Below are positions 26,750-35,543 of a DNA stretch of 64,000 nucleotides, in pieces. The notes under the pieces were generated by a model. It worked only from the letters and a program-made list of their open reading frames with translations, had not been told where the DNA came from and made no database searches. Position 1 is the stretch's first letter; each line of letters starts with the position of its first letter. Made by a program: the position numbers and the translations under genes. The stretch is from Frateuria_A sp035943815 (GTDB lineage: Bacteria > Pseudomonadota > Gammaproteobacteria > Xanthomonadales > Rhodanobacteraceae): contig NZ_DASZBU010000015.1 of the NCBI RefSeq assembly GCF_035943815.1, positions 186,001 through 250,000 on the forward strand, given 5' to 3'.

Positions 26750-26803
26750 CTTTTTCCTGCACATGCCGGCATGGATGCATCTCCACGCCAAAAGGTTGCT
26801 TTT

Positions 26804-26940
26804 TGCTCCCTCTCCCCCGGCCTCTGCCGGGGGAGAGGGGGGGGAGGCTCCTGGCTCTTACAAGCATGCCTCAATGAAAAGGCAAAGGCCTCCCCCTCTC
26901 CCAACCCTCTCCCCCGGCAGGGCCGGGGGAGGGGGCTCGA
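26804..26940. repeat. Composite GC-rich inverted repeat, copy 2
   Basis: Two stem-loops in the gap between the response regulator and the DUF885 gene. Stem 1: CCCTCTCCCCCGGC (26808-26821) with its exact complement at 26826-26839. Stem 2: the same 14-base sequence at 26905-26918 with a near complement at 26922-26935. The spacer holds AAAGGCCTCCCC. The same arrangement occurs at 42088-42240, so this is a dispersed family. There is no open reading frame in it. Confidence 0.85.
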
Positions 26941-26964
26941 TCCGGCAGCCAGGGCTTCGTGGCC

Positions 26965-28764
26965 TCAGGCCTTGGCCTTCTGCGCCGCGATCCAGCCATC
27001 CACGCGCTGCTCGAGCACGTCCAGCGGCAGCGCGCCGCCGCCCAGCACCTCGTCGTGGAAGGCGCGGATGTCGAACTTCGCGCCCAGCGCCTGCCTGGCC
27101 CGCGAACGCAACTCCAGGATCTTCAGCTGGCCCATCTTGTAGGCCAGCGCCTGGCTGGGCCAGGTGACGTAGCGGTCGGTCTCGGCCTGGATGCTGGGCT
27201 CGTCCTCGCTGGAATGCGCGTGGAAGAAATCCACCATCTGCGCCCGGGTCCAGTGCTTGTAGTGCACGCCGGTGTCCAGCACCAGGCGATCGGCGCGCAG
27301 CAGTTCGTCGGACAGGTGGCCGTAGTAGGACAGCGGGTCCTGGTAGAAGCCGACCTCCTTGCCCAGCTGCTCGGCGTACAGTGCCCAGCCTTCGACATAG
27401 GCGGTGTAGCCGGCCTGCTGGCGGAACGGCGGCAGCGCCGGCAGCGTCTGCGCGATGGAGATCTGCATGTGATGCCCGGGGATACCCTCGTGGTAGGCGG
27501 TCGACTCGATCGACAGCACGCTGCGGTGGGCGTAGTCGCTGGTGTTGACGAAGATCTGCCCCGGCCGCGAGCCGTCCGGCGCGCCCTGGTGGTACTCGGC
27601 GCCCGGCGCTTCCTTTTCGCGGAACGGTTCGACCGGCATCACCACCACGTCGGTCTTGGGCAGCAGCCCGAACAGCTTGGGCAACTGCGGCTTCATCTGC
27701 GCGAGGTATCCGCGGTAGCGCTCGAGGATGTCTTCGCGCGATTTCGCATGCACCTTGGGATTGGTCTGGAGCGCCGCGCGGAAGCTGGCCAGGTCCTTGT
27801 AGCCCTGTGCCTTGGCGATGGCGGTCATCTCGCCCTCGATGCGCTTGACCTCGGCCAGGCCGATCGCATGGATCTCGGCCGGGCTCTTGTCGGTGGTCGT
27901 GGTCTGGCGCACCAGGAAGCGGTAGATCGCATCGCCCTGGGGCAACTGCCACACGCCCGGCTGGCTGCGCCCGTGCGGGGCATAGTCCTTCGCCACGAAG
28001 TCGCCCAGCCTGGCGTAAGCCGGGCGCACCTGGCCGTCGATCGCCGCCAGGATCGCCTGCTTCAGCCGCGCCTGGTCGGCGGCGGACACGCTCTTGGGGA
28101 AGTGCTTCAGCGGCTCGGCGAACACGCTGTCCATGCCGGCCGGCCGCTGGATGCTGGCGATCTGCTGCACCACCTTCTCCAGCAGGTACTTCGGCGGCAT
28201 CATGCCGTCGCGCAGGCCCTGGCGCGCCACCTCCACGGTCTGGTCGAACAGCCTGGGCACCGCCTTCAGGCGCGCCAGGTAATCCTCGTATTCCCTGATG
28301 TTGTCGAACGGAATCGAGCTGACGAAGCCGGCCAGCTGCAGATGGATGCCGCTCATCTGCTCCAGCGGCATCTCGTTGAGTTTGAAGTCCAGGCTGGTGA
28401 GGCTGTCCTCGAGCTGGCGCACCATCAGCCGCTGGTTGAGCGCGTCCTCGTCGGGAAAGCCGCGGGTGTCGATCGCCTCGAAGCGCCGCAGGAAGTCTTC
28501 GGTCACCTTGCGCTCGGCCGCGGTGTGCGCCAGCGACACGTCGCTCCAGCGGTCGTTGTAGCGCAGGTCGCCCAGGATGGTGGCGAATTCGGGCGAGTTC
28601 TCCAGCGTGTGCTGCCACTGCTCGGCCAGCAGTGCATCGAGCGCCTTGACGCGCGCGGCCACGTCCGCCGGCGCGACTTGCGTGGAAGCCGTGTCGCGTG
28701 CGCTGGCGGCCAGCGGCATCGCCGTCAGCAGGGCCGTACACAGCATCAAGGGTCGCAGTTTCAT
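26965..28764 (-). CDS. DUF885 family secreted zinc-peptidase-like protein
   Basis: The product is 599 aa with a signal peptide (about 1-21, ending A-A-S-A). The DUF885 domain fills the rest. A likely zinc motif Y-H-E-G-I-P-G-H-H lies at 424-432, followed by V-E-G-W (457-460), whose Glu could be a further ligand. R-Y-V-T-W-P-S-Q-A-L-A-Y-K near the C-terminus is a family signature. DUF885 proteins resemble zinc carboxypeptidases but few are characterised. It is the gene after the last permease (86 bp), in the same direction, so it may be expressed with the array and act on peptides in the periplasm. Confidence 0.87.
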   Translation of the reverse strand: MKLRPLMLCTALLTAMPLAASARDTASTQVAPADVAARVKALDALLAEQWQHTLENSPEFATILGDLRYNDRWSDVSLAHTAAERKVTEDFLRRFEAIDTRGFPDEDALNQRLMVRQLEDSLTSLDFKLNEMPLEQMSGIHLQLAGFVSSIPFDNIREYEDYLARLKAVPRLFDQTVEVARQGLRDGMMPPKYLLEKVVQQIASIQRPAGMDSVFAEPLKHFPKSVSAADQARLKQAILAAIDGQVRPAYARLGDFVAKDYAPHGRSQPGVWQLPQGDAIYRFLVRQTTTTDKSPAEIHAIGLAEVKRIEGEMTAIAKAQGYKDLASFRAALQTNPKVHAKSREDILERYRGYLAQMKPQLPKLFGLLPKTDVVVMPVEPFREKEAPGAEYHQGAPDGSRPGQIFVNTSDYAHRSVLSIESTAYHEGIPGHHMQISIAQTLPALPPFRQQAGYTAYVEGWALYAEQLGKEVGFYQDPLSYYGHLSDELLRADRLVLDTGVHYKHWTRAQMVDFFHAHSSEDEPSIQAETDRYVTWPSQALAYKMGQLKILELRSRARQALGAKFDIRAFHDEVLGGGALPLDVLEQRVDGWIAAQKAKA

Positions 28765-28850
28765 CGTCCGTCCTTTCTCCTGGAAAAGCAGATTGTGACC
28801 GCGGTGAACCGGCCGGCTCCCGTGCCGGAATGCATGCAGGCGCGACGGCC

Positions 28851-30065
28851 TCACACCGACCGCGTCGCCACCACCGGCGGCACCGCCGCGGCGCGCAGCG
28901 CCGGCGCCAGCACCGCCAGCTGCCCGAGCGCCCACAGCACCAGCGCGCCGACCGGCAGGTACAGCAGCGGCAGGCGCGGCAGCTCGTACTGGGTCATCAG
29001 CAGGAGGTTGATGCCGAACGCGAGCACCATGCCCAGGCCGATGCCGAAGCCGACGATCAGGAAGTTCTCGGTCTGGAAATAGCCCAGGATGTCGCCCCGG
29101 GTGGCGCCCAGCGCGCGGCGCACGCCGATCTGCTTGCGCCGCTGCGCCACCCAGAAGCTGGTCAGGCCGACGATGCCCAGCGCGGTAACCAGCAGCAGCG
29201 CCACGATCACGCCCACCAGCATGCCGGCCATGGCGCGGTCGTCGCGGAAGTAGCGGTCGCGCAACTGCGGCAGGGTCTGGCTGCCCAGGCTGTCGACGAC
29301 CACTTCCGGAGCGATCTTGGCGATGCGCTCGCGTGCATCGCGCAGCACGCGGTCCAGCTGGTCCGGCGCAGCGCGCAACAGGTAGACGCCGGCCAGGTTC
29401 TCCCCGGGCAAGGCGGGCACGAACACCGACCACTCCCGCGTGTCCGGGCCGCCCTCGCCACCCGCCGGCCGCGCCAGGTGGTCGACCACGCCCATCACGC
29501 GGTACGGCCGGTCGGCGCACCAGATCACCTGCCCGAGCGGGTCGGCGCCCGGCCACAGGTGCGCGGCGAGCGCGCGGCTCACCAGCACCGGCGCGCTCTT
29601 GGGCAGGAAGTCGGCCACCGCACTCATGTCGGTCGCCTGCGGCCCGCGGCCCGACACCACGCGCAGGCCCAGCGCCTCGAAGCTGCCCGGTCCGCCTACG
29701 TAGAAGTCGACCACGCCAGCCGACTTTTGCGCGTCCCGGCTCAGCTTGATGCCGGCGGTGCCGGCGTGCTGGCCGAACGGCACCGCGTTGATCACGCTGA
29801 CCGACTGCATGCCGGAAATCGTGCGCAGCCCGTCGAGCACGCGTGCGTTGAGATCGGTGGCCTGGGCCGGGTCGTAGCCGGTAAGCGTCAGCTCCGCCAG
29901 CGAGCTCTCGTCGACGCCGCTCTGCAGGCCGGTCTGCTGCACCCGGTTGGCGATCAGGAAGCAGGCGTTGCAGAGCACCGCGCAGGCGAGCGCGATCTCC
30001 ATGACGATCAGCAGCGTGGCCAGGCGGTGGCGGCGCAGTGCCGCGAGAACGGGTTGTACTTGCAT
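28851..30065 (-). CDS. ABC permease B5 (FtsX/MacB-like, type B)
   Basis: Last permease of the five-pair array; 404 aa from the ATG at 30065 (M-Q-V-Q-P-V-L). It has one N-terminal membrane segment (about 17-39), a periplasmic domain of ~230 residues and a C-terminal FtsX block of three segments containing the G-V-R-R-A-L-G-A coupling motif. The end is V-P-P-V-V-A-T-R-S-V, as in all type B copies. The hallmark loop reads N-A-V-P-F-G-Q-H-A-G here, the most divergent of the five. The gene is 130 bp after A5, a long linker with hairpin repeats, unlike the 10-41 bp linkers of pairs 1, 2 and 4. Confidence 0.9.
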   Translation of the reverse strand: MQVQPVLAALRRHRLATLLIVMEIALACAVLCNACFLIANRVQQTGLQSGVDESSLAELTLTGYDPAQATDLNARVLDGLRTISGMQSVSVINAVPFGQHAGTAGIKLSRDAQKSAGVVDFYVGGPGSFEALGLRVVSGRGPQATDMSAVADFLPKSAPVLVSRALAAHLWPGADPLGQVIWCADRPYRVMGVVDHLARPAGGEGGPDTREWSVFVPALPGENLAGVYLLRAAPDQLDRVLRDARERIAKIAPEVVVDSLGSQTLPQLRDRYFRDDRAMAGMLVGVIVALLLVTALGIVGLTSFWVAQRRKQIGVRRALGATRGDILGYFQTENFLIVGFGIGLGMVLAFGINLLLMTQYELPRLPLLYLPVGALVLWALGQLAVLAPALRAAAVPPVVATRSV

Positions 30066-30195
30066 GAGCTCTTGGCTCCCTCGAAGGAGTGCGGTCACGA
30101 CTGGCCGCTTTCTGGATTTTTTGCGCCTCACCGCCGGGCGCACCGGCTTTCGTCATGCGGCCGTGGGCGGCCGCTTCCGCGTGCGGCGACGTGCC
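30066..30195. repeat. A5-B5 linker with hairpin elements
   Basis: The 130-bp gap inside pair 5 contains GGAGTGCGG...TGGCCGCTTTCT (about 30084-30115), closely similar to 35500-35526 in the A3-B3 gap, and a second palindrome GCGGCCG-TGGG-CGGCCGC (about 30159-30176). No gene is seen in it. Confidence 0.6.
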
Positions 30196-31518
30196 TCAAA
30201 GCGTCTTCAGTTGCAGGCCGGGAGTGACGCGACTGGCCCTCAGGGCAGGCACCAGGCCGGCGACCAGGCTGGCCAGCACGGCGAGCGCGAAGGTGGCCAG
30301 GAACATCCCGCCGTCCAGGTGCGCCAGGTCCGCGTACTCCACCGGCTGGCGGCGCACCAGCCACAGGCCCAGCAGGGTCAGCAGCCAGCCGCCGATGCCG
30401 CCGAGCAGGCCGATCATGCCGGCCTCCACCAGGCATTGCGCGAACACCGCGCCGCGGCTGGCGCCGAGCGCACGGCGCACGCCGATCTCGCCGCTGCGGC
30501 GCAGGAACTTGGCCAGCAGCAGGCCCACCGTGTTGCACAGGCAGATCAGCAGGAAGGCGAAGGCCAGCGCTACCTGCAGCCGCACGTCGCTGGGCACGAC
30601 GTGGTTGAAATCCAGCCACTGCATGAGGTCCATCATCCTCGTGTTGTCCGCATGCACGAAGCGGCCGAGCGCCTTCTGCTGGACCGCGTAGTCGGCGACG
30701 AAGCGCCGGTAAGCGGCGACCTTTGCCGCATCGTTCAATTGCACCCACAGCGCCACCCACACGCACGGCGCGGTCTGCAGGTGCTTCATCGCCTGCGGAT
30801 CGCCCCAGCAGGTGAACACGCCGAAGTCGTTCCCGGCGACGTCCTGTGCCGTGCTGAAGGGCATGAAGACGTCCTCGGGCTTGGCGTAGAACGAAGCCGT
30901 CTTGCCATCGGAGAACCTCCCACCAGCCACGTCGTAGAACTGCGGCGACGGGCGCCAGGACGCGAGCACCCCGATGATGCGTACGTCCGCATCCTTCAGC
31001 CGCACGGTGCGGCCCACGGAGTTGGCGCCACCGAACAACCGGTTGTTGAGATCGGCTGAGATCACCGCCACACGCGCGCGCTGCGCATCGTCGGCCGGCG
31101 TCCAGGCGCTGCCGTAGCGCAGCGGCACGGCAAACATGGGAAAGAAGTCGCTGGTGGTGGTGAGCACCCTCGCCATCTGCGGCGGCAGGTTCACGCCCGG
31201 CGTGCGCAGCTTCAGCTCGGCGTTGGCGATCAGCGTCTGGCGGTCGGCACGATGCGCGTCCCACAGGTCCATTGCGGAGCGGTAGTCCATCACGTCGCGC
31301 GGCTGGCTTTCCGGAGCCGGATTGTCGGTCGGGTCGACCTGTGGATAGAACAGCGTGGCGCTGCGCCCCGGCAGCGGGTCGCCGGAAAGCAGGTGCATCA
31401 CCGTCAGCGTGGTCATGCTCGCGCCGATGCCCACGGCGATGGCCAACACCATCAGCGTGGTCAGCGCCTTGTTGCGCTTGAGACTGCGCAGGGCGAGGTC
31501 GAGGTAGTAGCTGAACAT
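30196..31518 (-). CDS. ABC permease A5 (FtsX/MacB-like, type A)
   Basis: Type A copy of pair 5; 440 aa. The N-terminus M-F-S-Y-Y-L-D-L-A-L-R-S-L and the N-terminal periplasmic start S-G-D-P-L-P-G-R-S match A4 most closely. The two conserved periplasmic cysteines are C237 and C252 (15 apart), the second in C-V-W. The FtsX block has E-I-G-V-R-R-A-L-G-A. The C-terminus is diverged to Q-L-K-T-L. The gene is 39 bp after B4. Confidence 0.9.
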   Translation of the reverse strand: MFSYYLDLALRSLKRNKALTTLMVLAIAVGIGASMTTLTVMHLLSGDPLPGRSATLFYPQVDPTDNPAPESQPRDVMDYRSAMDLWDAHRADRQTLIANAELKLRTPGVNLPPQMARVLTTTSDFFPMFAVPLRYGSAWTPADDAQRARVAVISADLNNRLFGGANSVGRTVRLKDADVRIIGVLASWRPSPQFYDVAGGRFSDGKTASFYAKPEDVFMPFSTAQDVAGNDFGVFTCWGDPQAMKHLQTAPCVWVALWVQLNDAAKVAAYRRFVADYAVQQKALGRFVHADNTRMMDLMQWLDFNHVVPSDVRLQVALAFAFLLICLCNTVGLLLAKFLRRSGEIGVRRALGASRGAVFAQCLVEAGMIGLLGGIGGWLLTLLGLWLVRRQPVEYADLAHLDGGMFLATFALAVLASLVAGLVPALRASRVTPGLQLKTL

Positions 31519-31557
31519 TCCGGTTCCTTCAATGCGAAATTGGCGCTGTGTCGAAAC

Positions 31558-32790
31558 TCATACCGATCGTGTCGCCACCACCGGCGGCACCGCCGCGGCG
31601 CGCAGCGCGGGGCCGAGCACGGCGAGCTGGCCGATGATCCACAGCGTCAGCGCGCCGACCGGGAAGTAGATGGCCGGCAATCGCGGCAATTCGTAATGCA
31701 GCATCAGGAACAGGTTGATGCCGTAGGCCAGCACCATGCCCAGCACGATGCCGAAGCTCGCCAACAGGAAGTTCTCGGTCTGGAAGTAGCGCAGGATGTC
31801 GCTGCGGGTGGCGCCCAATGCGCGGCGCACGCCGATGGTGCGGCGGCGCTGCCCCACCCAGAAGCTGGCCAGGCCCACGATGCCCAGCGCGGTCACCGTG
31901 AGCAGCGCCACGATCACGCCCGCCAGGATGCCGGCCATGGCACGGTCGTTGGCGAAGAACTTCTCGCGCAGCTCGTCGTAGGTGCGCTGCTGAGTCACCA
32001 TCCGTTCCGGGTCGGCTTTCTTCAGCGCGGCCACGGCAGCCTTGAGCACGGCTTCGCGGTCCTGCGGGCGGGTGCGGATGACGTAGCTCTGGTCCTTGCC
32101 TGCGCCCATGAACAGCGGCAGGACGACCGAGTAATGCGCGGTGGTGTCGTTGTAGGCATTGGCGCGCGCCAGGTTGGCCAGCACGCCGACCACCCGCACG
32201 CCCACCTGGTCGGTGAGGTAGATCATCTTGCCCAGCGGATTCTGGTGTGGCCACAGGCGATCGGCCATCGCCTGCGTGATCACCGCGACCGCGGGTATGC
32301 CCTTCGTGTCGCCGGTGGCCAGCGCCTTGACCACAATGTCCGCGTTAGTGGTCTCGTCCGGCTGCAGGTTGCGCCCCGCCACCAGTCGCGCGCCCATGGC
32401 CTGCGGAATGCCCTCGCCGAAATAGGTGCCGGCGCTGAGCGTGGGCTCCCGCTGCGCGGGATCCAGCTTGATGCTGGCGTTCGACGAGGAACTTCCCAGC
32501 GGCAGCTGGTTGGTCAACGCCACCGCCTGCACGCCCGGCACCTGGCGCAGCACAGCGAGGTCCTCGCGGGCCCGGGCGAAGATGTCGGGCGTGGGCGCGA
32601 TCTCGGCCAGCTGGATCTGCACCAGCGAATGCTCGTCGACGCCGGTGGCCATGTGCATGTGCTGCAGGCGGTGGCCGATCATGAACACCGCGTTGCACAC
32701 GATGGCGCAGGTCAGCGCGATCTCCAGGATCAGCAGCCACGCTGTGATCTTGTGGCGTCGCAGCGTGGAAAGTATCGGTCGCAGTTCCAT
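31558..32790 (-). CDS. ABC permease B4 (FtsX/MacB-like, type B)
   Basis: Type B copy of pair 4; 410 aa, starting M-E-L-R-P-I-L-S-T-L-R-R-H-K and ending V-V-A-T-R-S-V. The hallmark loop reads N-Q-L-P-L-G-S-S-S-S. The membrane block near 290-400 shares G-I-V-G-L-A-S-F-W-V-G-Q with the other copies, and the closest relative in the array is B5 (shared F-Q-T-E-N-F-L). It starts 10 bp after A4, so translation is probably coupled. Confidence 0.91.
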   Translation of the reverse strand: MELRPILSTLRRHKITAWLLILEIALTCAIVCNAVFMIGHRLQHMHMATGVDEHSLVQIQLAEIAPTPDIFARAREDLAVLRQVPGVQAVALTNQLPLGSSSSNASIKLDPAQREPTLSAGTYFGEGIPQAMGARLVAGRNLQPDETTNADIVVKALATGDTKGIPAVAVITQAMADRLWPHQNPLGKMIYLTDQVGVRVVGVLANLARANAYNDTTAHYSVVLPLFMGAGKDQSYVIRTRPQDREAVLKAAVAALKKADPERMVTQQRTYDELREKFFANDRAMAGILAGVIVALLTVTALGIVGLASFWVGQRRRTIGVRRALGATRSDILRYFQTENFLLASFGIVLGMVLAYGINLFLMLHYELPRLPAIYFPVGALTLWIIGQLAVLGPALRAAAVPPVVATRSV

Positions 32791-32800
32791 GGTCGTGCCC

Positions 32801-34108
32801 TCAGTTGCTTTTCAGCTGCAGGGCGGGCGCTACCTGGCAGGCGCGCCAGGCCGGCAGCATGCCGGCGAGCAGGCTCGCGACCAGCGCCAGCAGGAAGGTG
32901 GTCAGCAGCATCGCGGGATCGAGATGCGCCAGTGGGGCGTGGTCGGAAGGCTGGTGCCGCACCACCCACAGGCCGAACATGGCCAGCAGCAGGCCACCCA
33001 CGCCACCCACCAGACCCACCACGCCCGACTCGATCAACAACTGCGCGAACAACGCGCGCCGCGAGGCGCCCAGCGCTCGACGCACGCTCAGCTCCCCGGC
33101 GCGGCGCAGGAACTTCGCCAGCATCAGGCCCACTGTGTTGACCAGGCACACCAGCAGGAAGCCAAAAGCCAGCCCGGCCTGCAGGCGCACGTCGTCGGGC
33201 ACCACCTGCCAGTAGGCCAGCCACTGCATCACGTTGCGCAGGCGCACGTTCGGCGCCTTCATGAAACGGCCCAGCGCCTTCTGCTGTTCCGAATACTGGA
33301 TCAGGAACTGCTTGTAGTCCGCGGCCTTGGCCGGGGTATCCAGTTGCACCCAGAACTGCATCCACACGCAAGTCGCCGACGGGTAGATGCTACCCACGCC
33401 ACCGGTGCCGTTGCCCCAACAGTCCGAAGAGCCGTTGTGGGCCACATGCAGGTCCAGCGCCGTCTGCAGCGGAATGAACACCTGCTCGGCGTAACCGTAG
33501 GAACCGGTATTGAGGTCATAGAAGTGCGGGCTGGGCGCCCAGTCGCCGAGTACGCCCATGATGCGGAACAGGCCGCCGGCTATGCGCAGCGTGCGCCCCA
33601 CGCTGTTGGCGCCGCCGAACAGCCGCTCGTTCAGCTCGCTGCCGATCACCACGGTGCGCGCCTTCGCCTCGTCGTCGGCCGCGTCCCAGCCGCGGCCGTA
33701 ACGGAACGGCGCGCCGAACATCGCGAAGAAATCCGCCGTGGTGTAGCGCGCCTCCACGTAGAACGGATCGATCGCGGCAGAATCTGGCTGGATCGGCACC
33801 GAGCCGCCCGTCATCAACGCCTGACGATCCGCCTTCTTCGCACGCAGCAGGTTGAAACCGTCGATCTCGGTGAGCTGCATGGGCGGCTCCTTGCCCGGCA
33901 TGAGGCCGCTGTTGTCACGTGGATCGACCTGCGGGTAATACAGCGTGCCGCTACGTCCTGGCAGCGGATCGCCGGACAGCACATGCAGCACGGTGAGCGT
34001 GGTCATCGACGCACCGATGCCCAGTGCGATGGCGACCACCATCAGCACGGTGAGCGCCTTGTTGCGCCGAAAGCTGCGCACGGCGAGGTCGAGGTAGTAG
34101 CCGAACAT
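32801..34108 (-). CDS. ABC permease A4 (FtsX/MacB-like, type A)
   Basis: Type A copy of pair 4; 435 aa from the ATG at 34108 (M-F-G-Y-Y-L-D-L-A-V-R-S-F). Periplasmic cysteines are C230 and C247. The loop between them is Gly-rich (W-G-N-G-T-G-G-V-G-S). S-G-D-P-L-P-G-R-S-G is shared with A5. It ends A-L-Q-L-K-S-N. The frame is open 26 codons further upstream but that part has no counterpart in the other copies. It is 93 bp after B3. Confidence 0.91.
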   Translation of the reverse strand: MFGYYLDLAVRSFRRNKALTVLMVVAIALGIGASMTTLTVLHVLSGDPLPGRSGTLYYPQVDPRDNSGLMPGKEPPMQLTEIDGFNLLRAKKADRQALMTGGSVPIQPDSAAIDPFYVEARYTTADFFAMFGAPFRYGRGWDAADDEAKARTVVIGSELNERLFGGANSVGRTLRIAGGLFRIMGVLGDWAPSPHFYDLNTGSYGYAEQVFIPLQTALDLHVAHNGSSDCWGNGTGGVGSIYPSATCVWMQFWVQLDTPAKAADYKQFLIQYSEQQKALGRFMKAPNVRLRNVMQWLAYWQVVPDDVRLQAGLAFGFLLVCLVNTVGLMLAKFLRRAGELSVRRALGASRRALFAQLLIESGVVGLVGGVGGLLLAMFGLWVVRHQPSDHAPLAHLDPAMLLTTFLLALVASLLAGMLPAWRACQVAPALQLKSN

Positions 34109-34201
34109 GTGTGCTCCTTCAACGTGGGGCGTCTTGCCACAAGCGCCCCATCCATCCTGCGGCACCTTCCCCGGGGACCGGGGCAAAGGACCAATCCAAC
34201 C

Positions 34202-35452
34202 TCACACCGACCGCGTCGCCACCACCGGCGGCACGTTGGACGCGCGCCGCGCCGGCGCGAACACCGCCGCCTGCCCCAGCAGCAGCACGGCCGCCACGCC
34301 GGCGATCACGTAAAGCACCGGCAGGCGATCCATCTCGTAGCGGTGCATCAGCCAAAGGTTGAGCCCCACCGCCAGCAGCACGCCGATGACCGCGCCGATG
34401 CCGGCGATCAGCAGGTTCTCCGCCTGGAAGTAATGCAGGATGTCGACCTTGCGCGCGCCCAGCGCACGGCGCACGCCGATCTGGCGGTGGCGCTGTCCGA
34501 CCCAGAAGCTGGTCAGGCCGACGATGCCCGCGGCGGTGACGCCGATCAGGATCAGGCAGACCACACCCATCAGCACGGCCATGCCCACGTCGGCGCGATA
34601 GGCCTCGGCGCGGATGTCGGCGAAGGACTTGACACTGTCGTCGTCGAGCACGCGCAACGGGTTGACGCCATAGAGCACGGGAGTGACCGCCTTCATCACC
34701 GCCTGCAATCGGCCCGGCTTGGTGCGGATCGCATAGCGGGAGAAATTGGCGTTCAGCCGGATCGGCTCCAGCGTCGAATTCCACACGAAGCCGTTGGTCC
34801 AGCTGCCGGTACCTGGCACCTGCAGGCGTTCGACGACGCCGATGATGGTGGTCGGCGTGCTGGAGCCGTCCAGGTACATCACCTTGCCCACCGCGCCCTG
34901 CGGGAACAGCTTTTCGGCCAGCGCCTTGGTGACGATCACCATCGGCGGCTCGCCCTGGTCGCGGAAGCCGCGGTGCTGCACGTCTGCGGCGGTGAACGCG
35001 CGTCCGGCCACCAGCTTCAGGCCCAGCGTGCCGAGCATGCTCTCGTCGCCGGTGTAGTAGGTGCTGCGGGCGTTGCCGCCGCGCAGGTCGGTGCCGGGCT
35101 TGAGCGCGGCCGAGCCGTTCCAGGAGGAGTTGAGCAGCGGCAGCGAGTTGATCGGCGTCACCGAGACCACGTCCGGCATGGCGCGCAGCGCGGCGAGGTC
35201 GGCCTGCAGCATGCTGTCGAGCTTGTCGTTGTCGCCCGGCTGGTCGCCGCCGGGCGCGCCCACCCACTGCTGGGTGACCAGCATCAGGTTGGCCTCTTGC
35301 AGCCCGGTGGGACGGTTCACCCGCTGCACGCGCTGGCCGATGATGAAGATGGCGTTGCAGACGATCGCGAGAGTCAGCGCGATCTGCAGGGAAATCAGCA
35401 CCACGCCCGCCTTGTGCTTGCGCAATGCCGCGATCATGGGATGCAGGGTCAT
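34202..35452 (-). CDS. ABC permease B3 (FtsX/MacB-like, type B)
   Basis: Type B copy of pair 3; 416 aa, starting M-T-L-H-P-M-I-A-A-L-R-K-H-K and ending V-V-A-T-R-S-V. The hallmark loop reads N-S-L-P-L-L-N-S-S-W, intermediate between the N-S-Y-P-L-R-G-G-G-W of B1/B2 and the forms of B4/B5. The FtsX block has Q-I-G-V-R-R-A-L-G-A-R. It lies 91 bp after A3, with a hairpin in the gap. Confidence 0.91.
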   Translation of the reverse strand: MTLHPMIAALRKHKAGVVLISLQIALTLAIVCNAIFIIGQRVQRVNRPTGLQEANLMLVTQQWVGAPGGDQPGDNDKLDSMLQADLAALRAMPDVVSVTPINSLPLLNSSWNGSAALKPGTDLRGGNARSTYYTGDESMLGTLGLKLVAGRAFTAADVQHRGFRDQGEPPMVIVTKALAEKLFPQGAVGKVMYLDGSSTPTTIIGVVERLQVPGTGSWTNGFVWNSTLEPIRLNANFSRYAIRTKPGRLQAVMKAVTPVLYGVNPLRVLDDDSVKSFADIRAEAYRADVGMAVLMGVVCLILIGVTAAGIVGLTSFWVGQRHRQIGVRRALGARKVDILHYFQAENLLIAGIGAVIGVLLAVGLNLWLMHRYEMDRLPVLYVIAGVAAVLLLGQAAVFAPARRASNVPPVVATRSV

Positions 35453-35543
35453 GGCCTTGTTCCTTGCGAAATTCGATGGATGAGCCGGCTTGGTTCGAGG
35501 AGTGCGGCCATGGATGGCCGCTTTCTCGCGCAGGGACAGCGCA
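35453..35543. repeat. A3-B3 linker with palindrome
   Basis: This 91-bp gap inside pair 3 contains GCGGCCAT-GG-ATGGCCGC (35504-35521), an 8-bp perfect inverted repeat followed on the plus strand by TTTCT. The surrounding ~35 bases resemble part of the A5-B5 linker. No gene is seen in it. Confidence 0.6.

Noticed and set aside
28765..28850. Second sigma-54 promoter before the DUF885 gene
   Set aside because: A GGCAC is present on the minus strand but no TTGC follows at the right distance.
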